Source: Utricularia gibba
Taxonomy: Eukaryota > Streptophyta > Magnoliopsida > Lamiales > Lentibulariaceae
Direction of reading: 5' to 3'
NCBI GenBank assembly: GCA_002189035.1
Contig: NEEC01000011.1
Span: 1,364,001 to 1,428,000 of the forward strand
DNA: 64,000 bases
Under the pieces are notes generated by a model. The model worked only from the letters and a program-made list of their open reading frames with translations. It made no database searches and had not been told where the DNA came from. Below are positions 16,633 through 30,363 of this stretch, piece after piece. Both the position numbers and the translations under genes were made by a program. How positions within the stretch are numbered: the first letter of the stretch is position 1; each line of letters begins with the position of its first letter.

Positions 16633-16959
16633 TTCTCACCAACCACCCAGGAAACACAAACTGTACTGACGAAGGACAAGTTCGTTTTCAAAAAAAATCA
16701 AAAAAATCTTTCCCTGATCTGCAAATCCAACACCGTTGTTGAATGAAAAAAAATCAGAATGAATTTGAAAACAAAAACAAAAGGAAGAAGAAACAATCTT
16801 TTTCAGTGACAACTGCAAGGGAATATGTGGTTTCAAACGGGAGGCAACGGTTGCTAGAAGCTTTGACTTCAGAATGCAACTCGTTCTCAGAGCAATGGAA
16901 TGGACTAGACACACAGTACGGCAAGAAGCAATGGGGATCAAACAAAATGCACAAACAAA

Positions 16960-19900
16960 CAGAAGAAACCGCTGCGCAGAAGACGAGATTAAGAAAATAA
17001 TTTTAGTTTAAAAAAACAACGAATTGCAGCGGCGATTTCTTATAAAAACAAATAGTGCCACCAGAAGATTTTGAAATTTGAAACGCTGGAGCTACCCACG
17101 GCGGTGTGTGGGGCCCAACCTTGTTTTCTCACGTGGTGGAGCATGTCGTTCTGCTTTGGGTAGATTGACACTAATACCCACCCATTTGCCAATGTTTCAG
17201 TGCTTGTTTGAATAACAAAAGGTGGTTTATCAAATTTAGTATATATTATATTAGATAAATTATAAATGTGTTTGAATGGTAGTATAAGTTTATGATATAT
17301 GATTAATAAAAAAATTCTTTTCCATAAATAATTCTTTTTATCAAGAAAAAAGGTTCATGAGCTCTTGAAAATATTAGCCACAAGTTTTCGTGTTTGAACT
17401 TTAGTATCGATTGTATACAATAGAAAATTACTCAATATAGAATATAGAACATAAATATATAACTTTAATTTCGAAATACTCACTAAAGAAGGATAAACTA
17501 TACAAAATATAGAAATTTATCACATTGTTGTTCATGGTTGAGATTACTCCTATTGAAAAAAAAAAAGTAGAAATAGATTTTGTAATTTAAATAAAAAAAT
17601 TCAAAATAAAAATATTTTAGTAAGAAAATTCTAATTTTTAGTTCAATAAATGAAATTTATGTATTAAAATATTTGTGTTATACTCTCTAATCACGGTGCT
17701 TAATGTCTTTGCTTTGCTTTCACTTTTTCTCGGTTGGGAGATCTCCTCCACAAGTGCGATCACCGTACGCAGAGTTATTTCTAGCCTATAAGGATTATTG
17801 GTTCTTTGTTGGAATTCCTAGGTTAAACAAAGTAAATCTAAGTTTAAATACTACGCACGAACCAAACGCTCCACCAAGGGAGATGGCAAATGATGAATAT
17901 AAGAGGGTGGGATGGTAACAATCGCAAACCGCTGACCATCATATCCAAAAATGGTTATAAAAAATATCCAACTACATTTTAATAGTTTAAGAGTAATTCG
18001 TATTTGATTGATGAGTGAAATATAGTTGAGTATAAAATAAAAGCAAATTTAAATGAATATAGAAAAAGTGTGGTTTTTTAATTATTTTATGCAGTTATCA
18101 AAATGACCCTATTACTTAATTTTTTTAAAAAAAACCTAAAAGTAACTATCTTTCATTTTTTTAGTTTGTGCTCATCTACCCTGCATTTCAGCATTCTCCT
18201 CACGAATAGAAAGATGTTGCGGGAGCTTCTCTGAATTTTCTGATAGCAAGTAAATATGGTAATTCGACTTTTGAGATATGCTTGGTTCCCCTCTTATATT
18301 GTGAAGGTTCAACATGTCTTTCGTTGTTTTCATTTTGAGGAGGTGGTTGTAGTTGTCTTGTGTTGTATACTGTTACATTACATACAATATCATTTTGTCA
18401 TAACTTCTTTTTCCATTTTATATTCTTAACATACGTATCTAAACAATTCCAAAGAATCAAGCAAAAACAAAACGGTCATGGAAGCCTGAGGAAATGACAA
18501 ACTCTAAAGCAAATTGTCTAAGAGGAATTGAATGGCTGAGAATGATTTTAGAGTTGAGTATCATCAAGTTCTATAACCGAACTTCTCAAAACTATATTTA
18601 GAAACCGATGTTCTTATGCATCCACACATATCTAATAAGATACATGCATGAAAAAAGAATTATTATTTATTTGTGAATTTTTTAACCAGATTAGACACCA
18701 GTTTCAACGAATTGATCAACATTATGGATGCCAATGACATGGTTTGAAAAGAAATTGAGCATCTGCACATTTGTTTTACAATAAATATGATGCTATTTGG
18801 TTCAAAAGGTGTATGTATTGTAACATGTGGCAAGACTCCATAGGCTAAGGTATAAACCTTGGCCCTCTTAAGTAAAGGAAGATATTTGAAAAATATTGAA
18901 CTATTGGAAAGAATTCCATTACCGAGAACCTACAAATATCTACTCAAGAAGATTAGGTTCTTGAGTATAAATCTTGGACCTCTTTGATTCATGGATCTTC
19001 TTTTACAAAAATAAATTGGTGGGAGAAAGAGTATAGATGATGAGAATTGGAAAAAGAAATTAAGAGTTTCATGAATAGCTTAAATCCTTAATCAAAAGTA
19101 AGTAATTCTTTTGATAATTTTTTGTTGTATCCTTTTCTGGTTTTATATGAGTGATTTGTTTAGTTTGGCATAAGATTTCAGCAAACTAAAACTCAAATAG
19201 AATGTTATTGTATGTTTCTCGCAATCAAATTGCTGAATCAATAATCAATATTGTTTTATATTTTATATTATGAGATGATGAGTAAGCTACTTGGATTAAT
19301 TATTTTAACTTATCAAAATATTTTTGTTTCTTGTAAATGAACTAGAAGTATCATATTTTCTACCACAAACAATACATGCCTAATGGATATAAAATAATCA
19401 CCAAAATTTTATTTTCTATTTCCATTGTGTAATCAACATGTGTGATGGTAGTTGTAGAGAAGTTGATGCTTGAGTTACCTGAATCGAGCCACATTCTTAT
19501 TCAGTTTTGTGATGGTTAAATAACAGCACGAGTTGAATTTAATTGCCTTGACGAGACTTAACCCATTGCGAATCCTTGTCTTGCAGCCTGATTTGAAAGC
19601 TCTAAATCAAATTATATTTGAAACCCAAATTTTAAAATTTTACTTTTAGTAAACAATTCCAATTTATTTAAGATTTTGAATCCATTTTCATTATCTGAAA
19701 ATGACAATAAGTCGGTTCGTCATCATCTTTGAGACATTCATCTTGTAAAATATCTAAAAACAATAATGATCATTTTATCCATTTTGTTATATTCTATCCT
19801 GAAAAACTCAATTACAAATATTGTTGCAAGGGAATTGCAAAGAAAGTTGTGGGACAAGTAGATACTAGTTTCTGCATAAGATTCCTAATCGACACCGTGA

Positions 19901-19970
19901 CCCGTCCCAACTGAACTCAGGCGTACAGTTCTTCAGGGCACTAAGCGGGCACTACAGTGATTGTGTCCAA
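16960..19970. other. Intergenic, AT-rich
   Basis: 16633-17070 probably contains the kinesin 5' UTR and proximal promoter. From about 17200 to 19900 the sequence is AT-rich with only short unsupported ORFs. No gene, RNA or mobile element was recognised. Confidence 0.45.
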
Positions 19971-22031
19971 CAGGTTTCCCTCGGGAACTTTCCTGATCTT
20001 TTAGGGGCAATGAATCAATTGAGCGAGAGTTTCAAGAACATTGAGAAGACCTTCGACAATGCTCCCGGACTCGAGGGGAATTCAGATGCAATGGCAAGCG
20101 ATGATGAAGGTATAGCCTTATTGCGTATCCCTTTTGGAGCTTGGATTTCTGTCGCTAACAGTAATGGTGAGTGGTTGTCATTTGTCTGATACGCTGTATG
20201 TCTTTTTATCATTATTTTGGCCAAGAAATCTGGTAATGATATGCTATCGAACATTTCCTTTTAGGCGAAATGTATATGTGGGTTGCAATGCGATACGTAT
20301 GGGAAGAAGTATGTACTATTGCTTACGGAATCTTCAATCTCAATGCAGAAGTACGGGGCAGAAAGATGAGGAAGATGTTGATGTTACAGTAAAGAGTAGC
20401 TCCTCAAGACCTTCCCCATTCAAGAACGAAAAAATTGAAAGAGGTCCTCCCAAGGAAGAAGCTAGCGAGGAGTTAAAAAACTCTTAAGGCAGTTATAGCA
20501 AAGGAAGAAGCCATAAAAGAAAATTAGTCATGATTCAGAGGATAACACTGCAGCAGATGGAAAAGGAGCTAATGCTCTATCAAGCTCAATTCTCATTAGT
20601 GAATGTAAACAAAAAGATGCTCTTCCCAAAAATGAACCTTCAAATCTTCTTGATAAAGATCTACTGGAAAAAGTACCTTTTACATTACTACAGCCAAAAC
20701 ATCCTGAATCTATAGAAAACAATTTTGTTGATAAATATCAGCGGTAGTATCTTCAAGGAATTTGGAATCAGTGGAACCTGAATCAATCATTGGAGGACCG
20801 GATACTTCTAAATTGGAAATGGATGGTTCTACTAGTATTTCAGATAACTTGGAAGTAGGAAATGTTGAGAAAGAGAGTTCTGGAGATGTTTTTTCAACTC
20901 ATTACAATTTGCCTAAAGTCCCTGAACGAAGCATAGAGCATCTGCCCTACATACCAAGTTTAATGGCATGGGTGATAACGTTTCTGAAATGCTGCTTATC
21001 TCACAAAATAATGTTGTGGAGGCTACTGAGGCAGTATTGTGATGCCTCAAGCTGATACTTTGATTGAACCACTGGAAATCAAACATTATCTTGAGGAAGA
21101 TAGCATAGGGGACTAATGATAAGTGCTGGAAGCCAAGCATCTGTTGTGGATTACGTGGCTGAACTTTATAAATTGAGGAAGGAGATGACAATAATGGAGA
21201 CTGCATCACAGGGTGCAGCCTGACAAGCTCAGGTAAACAGTTTGCTGTATTTCCATATTCCTATGAGTTTTTTAATGAACATGTATCGGAAAATCATTCC
21301 ATGGAAGTAGGAATGTTTCAAATAAGAAGTATTTCGTAGACTATGGTGGCACCAAAATTTTCCTCAGTATTTATCTCACCATGAAAATAAATATCATATC
21401 TTTGGTTGTACACTCTATGAGAGGGCTGCATACCATGAAATTTTATCCAATTGGCTCTTTCATTTACCAGCCTTCTTGTTAAGTTTACTTAGAATTTATG
21501 ACTTGGCATGGTGTGATTTGAGAGCTGTAAATATTTTAGTAAAATTGCGTTGAGAAAGAGGTTTATCATGCTGTGTCACTGGAGGTCTTTATCTTCTGAG
21601 CAGAAATGTAAACTTGATTATCCTCTTATCTCGGGCCAAGGCTGATGAAATTGCAAAGCTTATAATAAAAATGAATAGTTTAAATCAACAATTGATGATT
21701 TGAGGGCCAGTACACACTTTATTGGCTGTATTTTACGTTTCATTTTGGTGCATAGAGTTTCTTTCTATCTCCTTTTTTAGATCATGTTTCCGCAAAGCAT
21801 TTTAAACAGGTTGCTGATTGTAATTTTATTAATCTATATATTTGGAAAGTGATCTGTTTTTAAATGCATGGGATTTATCTATTACCATTATTTACTTACA
21901 TCTTCTCGCTTTCTTATGAAACCTCAATAGATATTTCAACTCTAGCAGTTTCTCTCGGCAGATCTGTATGTCTTTTTTTTTACAATGTTCTGGAACTTAT
22001 GACTTACAGACTGTATGAAATTAAGCATTAT

Positions 22032-22069
<38 letters not shown>

Positions 22070-25000
22070 GTTAAGAAAAAGATACATCTATATTCCCACA
22101 TATTTCCTACTGGTATCATTGAACTCCAGAAAAAAAAAATGAAGCTGATATTGAATCTCTGCGCGAGGAATTTCACCGAAAGGTCACCACACTTGAGAGG
22201 AAGGTAATCTAGTTTTTGGTTCCAAGATGTATTTTTAATTCATTTTTTTAAGAAAATGGAGAGACTGGCAAATTTTCAAGTATAAATGGTAGTTTGGAAA
22301 CTGTATTCAGAATTATTTCGGGTTGTGAATTATTTTATATGCATTTCCTTGACTGTAGAGACAAGCATGCGATTGTATCAGTATTGAACCTTATAAAAAA
22401 AATATGTGGTATAAAATGATATTTTCAAACAAAAGTGGCAAGGTTGCCTCACTACCTAGAATTCCTTATATCAGTCCAAGGGATGATAGTGATTTTACCA
22501 GGAAAAAGATGCACTTCGTAGAGAACAGAGCAAGAATAGTGATGTTGCTGTCTGTCTGAAGCAAAAGGATGAGATAATTGCTCAAGTGATTGCTGAAGGT
22601 ATATCATTCAATTTGAGTAGGGGAATTGGTTTCTTGTAGTTTGAGCAAATCTGCATCTCACTGGCTTAAAGTTGCTTCGCTGTTTTATTTCTCAGTAGAG
22701 GGAGCTTTCGGTGTTTCATGGGGACTGTTCTGTTAAGTCTATGAATATTAAGGTGCAAACAAAATTCAAAATATCAATGTATATATTAAGAAAATTACCT
22801 TGGAGATTATTTGGTTAACCTTTCTAAGGATTAAAATTTTGTGCATATCTCTAACAACACTGCCATGATCTGTAGCATCAACATCTTATTCTGGTATTCA
22901 ATGTGGTTTTATTTTCGTTTGGTGTCAGTGAGATTCATTGTAAGACCTGTGGTGGTTTTCACTCTGTTGGATGTTTAACACTCTATTTCTTCTGAAACTT
23001 AACTTAATTAATGACATTTTGGTTGTCGTTGATTCCTTTGACGCCACTCATCTGTTTTTATGGCCTAAAAATTAAGCATCATATGAGGTACCGCTAATTT
23101 TGGCTTCTCAGTTCTTCAAAAAATTCACTTATTGAGCCACTTTACTAGCAAATTTGTTCACAATACCAAAGCATTCTCTTGTTGTTCAGCTATCAAAAAA
23201 GCAAGCAGCTCAAGAATCTCAAATGAGAAAACTGAGAACACAGGTATGAAAATACAAAGCCATTTTATCTTTTAGAGTTGCATGCTCGAGGTGAATTTAG
23301 ACCTGGTTTATCATTTACTTTTTATGTAAGCTAGATCAGAGAACTAAAGGAAGAGAAGAAAGGGTTGCTTACAAAGATTCAGGTGCATTCTCCTCTATAT
23401 TCTGTTTGGTAATACATGTATATGTACTATTGATCCCTTTTGTCATATGCCCTATTAATTACATTGTGCCACGTGCTTTCCTTATTAGAATCGCTATGAT
23501 CCTCATATTGGATAGAGTTTAGACTACTGCATTCACTTACTTTTTGAATACCCAACTTGAGAAGAGTTTTTCTCTGATTTATTCCAGATTTTTATTCTCT
23601 ATCAGTATTAGTGTCCTGTCATTCATATGTTGTATGTCAACATTGTTTTATTGCGTTAAAGTTTCTAATATTTTGTTCGTTTTTTGCCGTATGTTAGTCT
23701 AACTGCTGTATGGATTCAGGTTGCAGAGAGAAAATCAGATAGCATGAAAAAGAGACAAGGCAACAGCTAAAAAATTGCTACAGGATACTGTTGAAAAACA
23801 TCAAGCTGAACTTATTGCTCTGAATGCTTCAAAAAAAGCTGTCGCGTTTGCTGAGGCATCTGCAGACATTAAAGCTTGAACTGAACTGGAAAGTCGACTA
23901 AGAGAAGTTCGGGATAAAGAAACTATGCTAATTCAAAGTCTTGAAGAGCTAAGACAGACTCTTAGAAGAAATGAACAGCAGGCTGCTTTTAGGGAAGACC
24001 AGATTGAAGCCATTCAGGTTCCTGTCCAATAAGCTAATTTTCCTGTAATAAATCTTGTTTCTCAGATCTAATGGAGTTTCGTAGTCATGCCAGGAAACAG
24101 CTGCTAGTGAGGCAGAAGCTTCGGCTGCCATTGAATGAACACTGAACGCAAGGCTTCAGGTTTTGGAGAAGTTGTTCTATCTAGTCTTTAGTATTGTTTC
24201 TAGTACAAGAATAGTCATTCCTGATCTAAAATGCAGGAAGCTGAGGCAAGAGATGCTGCTTCTAAGGAAAAAGAGCGTTACTATAATGAAAGAGTGACTC
24301 AAATCTTATCTCGAATTTGTGTTCTTGAAGCTCAGGTTCATATCTCAGTGTAAGCTATAGTACACTAGCGCTCAAGTTCTTTACTTATTTTTGGGCACCT
24401 TATGCTAATAAAGTACACAGATATCATGCTTTCGAGCTGAACAGCCACAGTTAACAAAATCCATTGAGAAGAAAAGACAGAGGGCAGCAGAAAATCGCCA
24501 GGAGCATCTACTTTTGAAGGAGGAAGCTGAAACTCATGAAAGTTGTACAATTCAGCTAGAAAATGAAATTAAGGAGCTCAAAAGAAAGCATAAAGACGGG
24601 TTGAATGAAATGCAGGTCCGTCAAGAGCAATTATAACAGGTATTCTTCTTCCTCAAGTGCTAAGCTCGTATCCACACTTAGCATATTAATTGAATGATAG
24701 TCTGGTTTTATGAACTATCTATTTACTATTCAGTTTTCACATTGAATTGTAATGCTGTACTTGAACAAGAACTTGAGCGGGAACAGGCTGCTCAGTCTGA
24801 AAGGGAAATGGTTGTTACAGTTCAAACTTCTGCGTTTCTTGAGTCAAGCTCCGTGTCTGGGCAGAAATTGATTTCATCTGGAAATGGTATGACCGTGAAG
24901 TATACCAATGAATCACTACTCTTATTTAAACTCTTGTTTCATTTGCAATCATTTTCTTCAGGTAACGGAATTCAAAAAATCTCAACTGCAAGGAGGCTCT

Positions 25001-25190
25001 TTCTGACAATTATGGAAGAAAGTTGTTTTCTGAAAAAAAACCTTCGAGCTATCTGAAAAAATCACCTGGGTTTAGAACCGAGGATGAGGCTTTGATGGGT
25101 CCGCATTACATCAAAAACCTTAACATCAAACTTTGAAGCTGCACTTAGAGAAAAGTATGGGGAGCTGGCATCTTACTATCTAGATTGGTA
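19971..25190 (+). pseudogene. GC5: Golgin candidate 5 (GC5/TMF-like) pseudogene
   Basis: Scattered exons keep the order of plant golgin candidate 5, a long coiled-coil Golgi tether. Examples: VSLGNFPDLLGAMNQLSESF and NIEKTFDNAPGL (19971-20110), AKADEIAKL (near 21640), EADIESLREEFHRKVTTLER (22141-22203), DALRREQSKNSDVA (22508-22599), LSKKQAAQESQMRKLRTQ (near 23200), IRELKEEKKGLLTKIQ (near 23340), KLLQDTVEKHQAEL (near 23780), EAEARDAASKEKERYYNERV (24239-24333), RQRAAENRQEHLLLKEEAE (near 24480) and AALREKYGELASYY (near 25150). Exons still end at splice-like junctions, so this is a DNA-level copy, not a retrocopy. Disabling changes are in-frame TGA at 21221, 23877 and 24136 (each where Arg is expected), a 2-nt loss near 23757 and further breaks after 24900. 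The MAWFSGK first exon and the conserved C-terminal TMF region are absent. Function is lost. Confidence 0.88.
22032..22070. repeat. Compound (CA)n(TA)n microsatellite
   Basis: An alternating ACAC run passes directly into ATAT. It lies in what was an intron of the golgin pseudogene. Confidence 0.9.
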
Positions 25191-25866
25191 TACGATGAAC
25201 TATGGTATTTACTCGTTCAGCACAAATCTTTTTTTGTGAGATATTGATCTATGTGCTTGTCAACTCAACCTGAGATAAAGTAGGAAAAAGCTGCGTAGTG
25301 ATGACTGTCAATATTCCTTTTTCTGTTCTTTTTGGCCTTGAGCAGAACAACTAATGTAGCTGATTCCATGCTGTGAGAAAATGATTGTGCTATGAAAAGT
25401 TTATGATTGCTCATTCTTACTTGCTTGAGAGCATGGTTTTGCGACTGCAAGACGGTTTTAAGATGAAGAAAACGTATCCACTGGTTTTGCCAGGGGGTCG
25501 AAGAAGTTTGAAAGCCTGTTTATTCAGGCTATGATCAATTCACAAGGTCTCTGAGCCAACTCTGCCATGGAAACTTCTGGGCTTCTGTTTCTGATTTTAA
25601 GCAGATCAAAGCACAGTTTCCCATTCGGATACTGCGCAAATTCTATCATTTGATGGAGAAACGCACAAAATCTGATGAAATTCCGTAGGCCAGATATCCA
25701 AAACGTTGAGTCACAAGCAGCAGCATCAGAAGCAGCCAGACAGACAGACCGATTCATTCATCATCATCAGCTGGGTGTCTGCTCCTGATGTTGTTACATA
25801 CCCTGGTCCTGTATTCAGGGGCTTCGAATCCAGGCAATGTATTTATATATCTTTGTGAGAAAGTCA

Positions 25867-27753
25867 TCAGAAGCCTCCGCCCAGAGAGGAGGGAGCCCAG
25901 TAATCAGCGCCAGTGTCGTTTCCGACGTGCTGAGTGCATGAAATGGGGACAAGGCACAGCCCTCTACTTCTCAGGTCCTTCCCTTGCCCTCCTCTTTTTG
26001 ATTCCTAACACCATTTGCAGAAGAAAATACCTCATTGAGAACTCCCCAAGACATCAGTTCCCTGATGAATTGGATATTCCAAAGCGTAGGTTAGATACCT
26101 GGCCACCTTCTTCAGAGAACAAACAGCTCCTTTCTTGAACCTACCACAAGGTAACACAACATGCTTCATCCTCTCTTGAATCATTATGGAGTTTGACTCG
26201 TGGATTTGAAAGGCAGCAGCTTTAGACAGAGAGAGATGTCACTTACAGAATGTTGGGTCCGCATGTAGGGGGAACTGAGAGCCTGCACCCCGCACCACAA
26301 AAGGAATATCTATCTGTTAGGTTCTGTGTAACTAACTCAATGCACTTTTTTTCAGTGCACACATTACCTCGACCTGAGTTTGAAGGAACCCAATGTACCC
26401 GATGGCCTCTGACAGCACAGAAGCGGTATCAGTCTGCAACTCACACAAACCAACTCTTTAGATGCTTAGGCCACTAATCATGGTGATTAGTAACTGGTAA
26501 CTACTAATCACCTTCCCAAATGGAGAAACCAGTTGATGAAGTGCCGTTATTCTGTCCCCCAACTTCTCCTTTCTCACCTGATTTCTTCCACCATGTGATT
26601 CATGCATATCAAAGGACCAACACAAGAATGCTCAATGTTACCTTCAAAGCAGGCTGCGGTGACGAAGCCTGAACTCTAGCTTTCTTCGACACTCCATCGG
26701 GCGCCATGGTCGCATTGATGCACTTTTTGATACAAAACCAGAGAAGCAATGATTAGCACAACACAAAAAATCTTTTTTTTCCTCTCTAACATAAGTATTC
26801 AAATGTGACTAAAAGCCAAGAATGTGGGAAATAACTAAGAAACCCTTCATCCAAAACCCAACAAAAGTTCTTGTTCGATGATATTTGAATTGGTTGGCCC
26901 TTGTAAGGACCGGACCACACCCCACATCTGTTCGAGATTCGGACTGGGGTTTAGCACAAGACTTGACAGTTTCCCAATTGTCCATAATGTGTTTGGCTGC
27001 TAATGGCACCATGCAACATATTCCATTCAAAGAATAAATAAATAAATGCATTCTGGATAGGGGAATCTCACCTGAGATGCATGATCTCCCCTCCTCGATT
27101 GTTTCTGACTCTTCACTCCTCCATCCGCCGCCGGGGCGAGTCCCACTTTGTCACCGGAGAAATCGAGCACGCCATCGGTTACGAACGAGGAAGATGAAGA
27201 AACCGGAAGATGCCGCCAGGATTCACTCTCTAACAGTTGCTGGCTCGTACACCGCACGAGTTCCTGCTTCACATCAATAAGGGGAACCCTTGCAATGCTA
27301 GGGCTCAAGTTCACAACCTCATCCTCCCAAACCTCCAGCTTCTTCTCCGGCTGAAACCCGCCGCCGCTGATCGGAATCGGCATAAACACACAACACACAC
27401 CTCAGAAACACATACGCACACTTACTCCCTTTATATACTACAACAGCAGATTCTTCAACAGATTCCCATGTTGAAAAGAAGCCACGAAAAAAGAAAGAGA
27501 ACCATGTTCTTCTCTGTCAAAGCTTGGAATATATACTGACAACAACCTTTACAGTATTAAAAAAAAAACATCAAGGATAAACTTACAGTAGCAGTTGGCT
27601 CCAAGACCTGGCCGCTGGAAGATGACTAAAGCCATAGACTGTGTCTGAAGATGAACCCACTGAAGCATAAGCTGGAGAAGCGGACGAAGAAGAAGAAGAA
27701 GCAAGGCTGGATTCATGGGAGTGCATGGCCCACCAGCTAGGGTTTCCTGCCAT
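25867..27753 (-). CDS. BHLH68: bHLH transcription factor, bHLH68-like, eight exons, intact
   Basis: Exons are 27587-27753, 27072-27366, 26642-26722, 26512-26577, 26368-26433, 26247-26282, 26099-26140 and 25867-26004, totalling 891 nt (296 residues plus stop) with all phases consistent. The N-terminus [11 protein letters not shown] and the SWSQLLLGGGFQ block match the bHLH68/bHLH133 group. The divergent basic region is followed by [20 protein letters not shown], then helix 2 [20 protein letters not shown] and ALSSPYM; the C-terminus [20 protein letters not shown] plus DTGADYWAP is the group signature. The basic region lacks the classical His-Glu-Arg E-box contacts, as usual for this group, so DNA binding may be non-canonical. 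The acceptor of exon 8 (GTTAG, 26005-26006) was chosen because it restores phase and avoids an in-frame TAG. It is a nuclear regulator; the specific role cannot be read from the sequence. Confidence 0.93.
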
Positions 27754-28901
27754 CTAAAACAAACAAGAATCCTTCCCTCTAGAAAAACGAAAAAACCACA
27801 GATTCAATGCGTTGGATCTCAAATTTTGTCTGTGAATTATCAGCTTTTGTATGAAAACTCAAAGCCATTTTTATACTTGTGGGGGCCTAGGAAGCTTTCT
27901 TTCTTTCCCACTCTCACCCTTTTTTAATTATATGTAAACATGCTCGATCATAAATGGTTCATTTCAGACAAATTTATTTGTGTTAAAAATGGGATTGTCA
28001 TAAAAAAATTAAAACTTGTTGTTTAATTTTTTATAAAAAAATGTTTTACTCAAAATATTAATATTTTATGATCCAATGCCTCAGGTTACATTCCCCAAAT
28101 ATTATTATTTGTATTTTTCATTTTCAAAATAAAAACTTAATAGTTCTATAAAACAAATTTACTCTGACTTTTAATTCTCATTCTAACAATTTTTTTCCAA
28201 TAATATCATCTTTTTATTCTTTATTTCAAATTCCCTCTATATTTCTAGGGTTTAGAGAAATTAAAGAACAAAATCTATTGCATAAATTAATTTTTATCCA
28301 AATAGTATTATTATTATTATTATTAATTAGGGAATTTTAATCTGGATCCGGATTGTATTTTTCCCACCCTTCCTTTTATATTCTCGCTTTAGCTTTTGAG
28401 AAAAGCGATGCAGAAGAAAAGCTGATGGGAAGTGTTCCCTCCCCAAAGAACAAACACTAGTGGACTTCTAGATCCTCTTTACTCTTCCTTTACAATACCC
28501 TTTTTTTTTTTATTTTTTTTACAACAAACAAAATTAAAAAAATCAGATTAAATTAATTAGGAATCATAATCACTCCGGCTGTTGGTAAATTGGTCACCCA
28601 CTTTCGGTAATAAATAATTATTAATTTCAATGTATTCAAATTCCACATCCACAATAAGCAGATGGCTAAAAATAGTAAGTGCGTTGGATTTCTTATTTTT
28701 TTAATTGGATAAAAAAAATATTCAAGTGCGCGTGATTGTCAACTTGACAGCTACACTCTTAAAAGGTGGCCCCACATCATACAAAAAGAAAATACATAAA
28801 TAAATGGATATTAATATTAAAATCTTCCCTATTAGTGCGCAACAAAAAAGATTAGAATAATTAATTTTCCCTCTTTGTAACAAATATGGACGAAACTACC
28901 C

Positions 28902-29549
28902 TCACACGATTCGGTCCAATTCTCTTTCGAGCTCGTCGGCCCAGTCCGCCTCACCGAAGCCCTTTAGTGCTTTGCTCAGGACCCGGCCCAAGTAGTCGTC
29001 CACTTCGCACCCACTCCTCTTCATCATCTGGTAGATCCTGACCGTTGATTCCTTCCTCCCGGCGCCGACCACCGCCATCACCAGCCGCAGCAGTCCCTTC
29101 GTCTCGATGATACCGCTTCCGTCGGCCTCCAATTCTCCGATCACCGAATCGATCTCTTCAGCCATCCCGTTCCTCGACAACGCGAGGACCAGCTCCGCGT
29201 ACGTGTCGAGGTCGGCGCCATACTCCGAGCGGAGGGCGGAGAAGGCCAATTTGGCTAGGGGTAACTGGTCCTGGCGGAGGAGCTCCTTGTACGTGGCGGT
29301 GAGGTCTGATTTGAGGAGGCGGTAGAGGAGTTGTGTAGGGAGATTGCCGGCGTCGGTTTTGTGGGCGCGTTTTAGGGATTGGATTGTTTGGATTGCTTCG
29401 CTGCTGAGGATCCGGCCTTTCGATGGCTGTGGCCGGTGGTCACGCCGACCGCATCTCACGATGTAAATACTGCGGCTGGGTCTCTTGACGACGACGGCGG
29501 CCGTGAAATTTTGGAGCAATGTGAGGCTAGTACCGGCGGCGGCAGCCAT
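28902..29549 (-). CDS. THA8L: THA8-like pentatricopeptide repeat protein, chloroplast, intronless
   Basis: One uninterrupted frame encodes about 215 residues from the ATG at 29549 (an upstream in-frame ATG at 29588 adds 13 residues that look less like a transit peptide). The first 40 residues are Ala/Ser/Thr/Arg-rich, as expected for chloroplast import. GRILSSEAIQTIQSLKRAHK is the hallmark of the THA8 family, followed by about four helical PPR-like units (LYRLLKSDLTATYKELLRQD, LALSRNGMAEEIDSVIGELE, TVRIYQMMKRSGCEVDDYLG). THA8 proteins are short PPR proteins that bind specific group II introns and support thylakoid biogenesis. GC content is well above the flanks. Its 5' part and promoter exist as a second, inverted copy at 53158-53884. 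Confidence 0.85.
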   Translation of the reverse strand: MAAAAGTSLTLLQNFTAAVVVKRPSRSIYIVRCGRRDHRPQPSKGRILSSEAIQTIQSLKRAHKTDAGNLPTQLLYRLLKSDLTATYKELLRQDQLPLAKLAFSALRSEYGADLDTYAELVLALSRNGMAEEIDSVIGELEADGSGIIETKGLLRLVMAVVGAGRKESTVRIYQMMKRSGCEVDDYLGRVLSKALKGFGEADWADELERELDRIV

Positions 29550-30172
29550 TTGGTGGTGGCACTTGTGCGGCGGAACATCGAAATCCAAGATAAGAACCGT
29601 GCTGAGTGCTGGGTGATGTGTCTAAGGTAAATGACGGAAGTGCCCTGCCGACCCGTTTCTTTCATTAATCAATCGAATTGAAGGATTTAAAATCGAAAAC
29701 TTGGAATTGATGTTTTTTTCCCAAGTTTTTGGTACGAACAAATGAGTTTAGATGATTTTAATTATAGGATATCATTAATTTCTAAAAAAATATTTATTAA
29801 AATGATTCCTACTTAATTGTTCAACATTAACAACAAATCCGAAATTTGAGAATCTTTTCCTTGTATCTTTGTTTATGATTTATTGTTTTTGACTGACGAG
29901 TGTGAAATTTGGCCGATGTATTATTTAGAGTTTATTAGAAAATTAATCATTTTTCCACATGTGTTTGAAAAAATTGGTCATTATGTGTAATGTTTTACCA
30001 AAATGATCATCTTGTCATCATAAAAAAATAATATATATTTTTATTGAAATAACCTTATAATAATATGAATTAAATTTGATATATAATATTCCAATTTCAT
30101 AAATTATATTTTTTAAAAAAATAAAAAAATAACTAAAAAATGATTAAATATCTAAAAATTTTCTTTAATTTT
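29452..30172 (+). repeat. Inverted duplication arm 1 (THA8L 5' end and promoter)
   Basis: This stretch matches the reverse complement of 53158-53884 almost base for base over about 720 bp. The match includes the first 30-odd THA8L codons and the AT-rich promoter. One visible difference is an extra Ser codon in the other copy. Homology stops sharply inside the THA8L coding region (29452) and near 30172. Confidence 0.9.
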
Positions 30173-30363
30173 TTATCTTAGTATTTTTTTAATAAAACTT
30201 GATAAATTATTTCTAAAATATTAATTCAAATAAATTTATACTAACATTTAAAAATAAAATAAATATAGCAAGTATAAAGTATAATTAAGATAAATTTAAA
30301 GTGGTGTTTGGTAGATATTTTTTTTATTATTTAAACATCCATATATTAATAATAATATTTAAA

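Noticed and set aside
27077-27280. Overlapping plus-strand ORFs
   Set aside because: Shadows of bHLH exon 2 on the minus strand.
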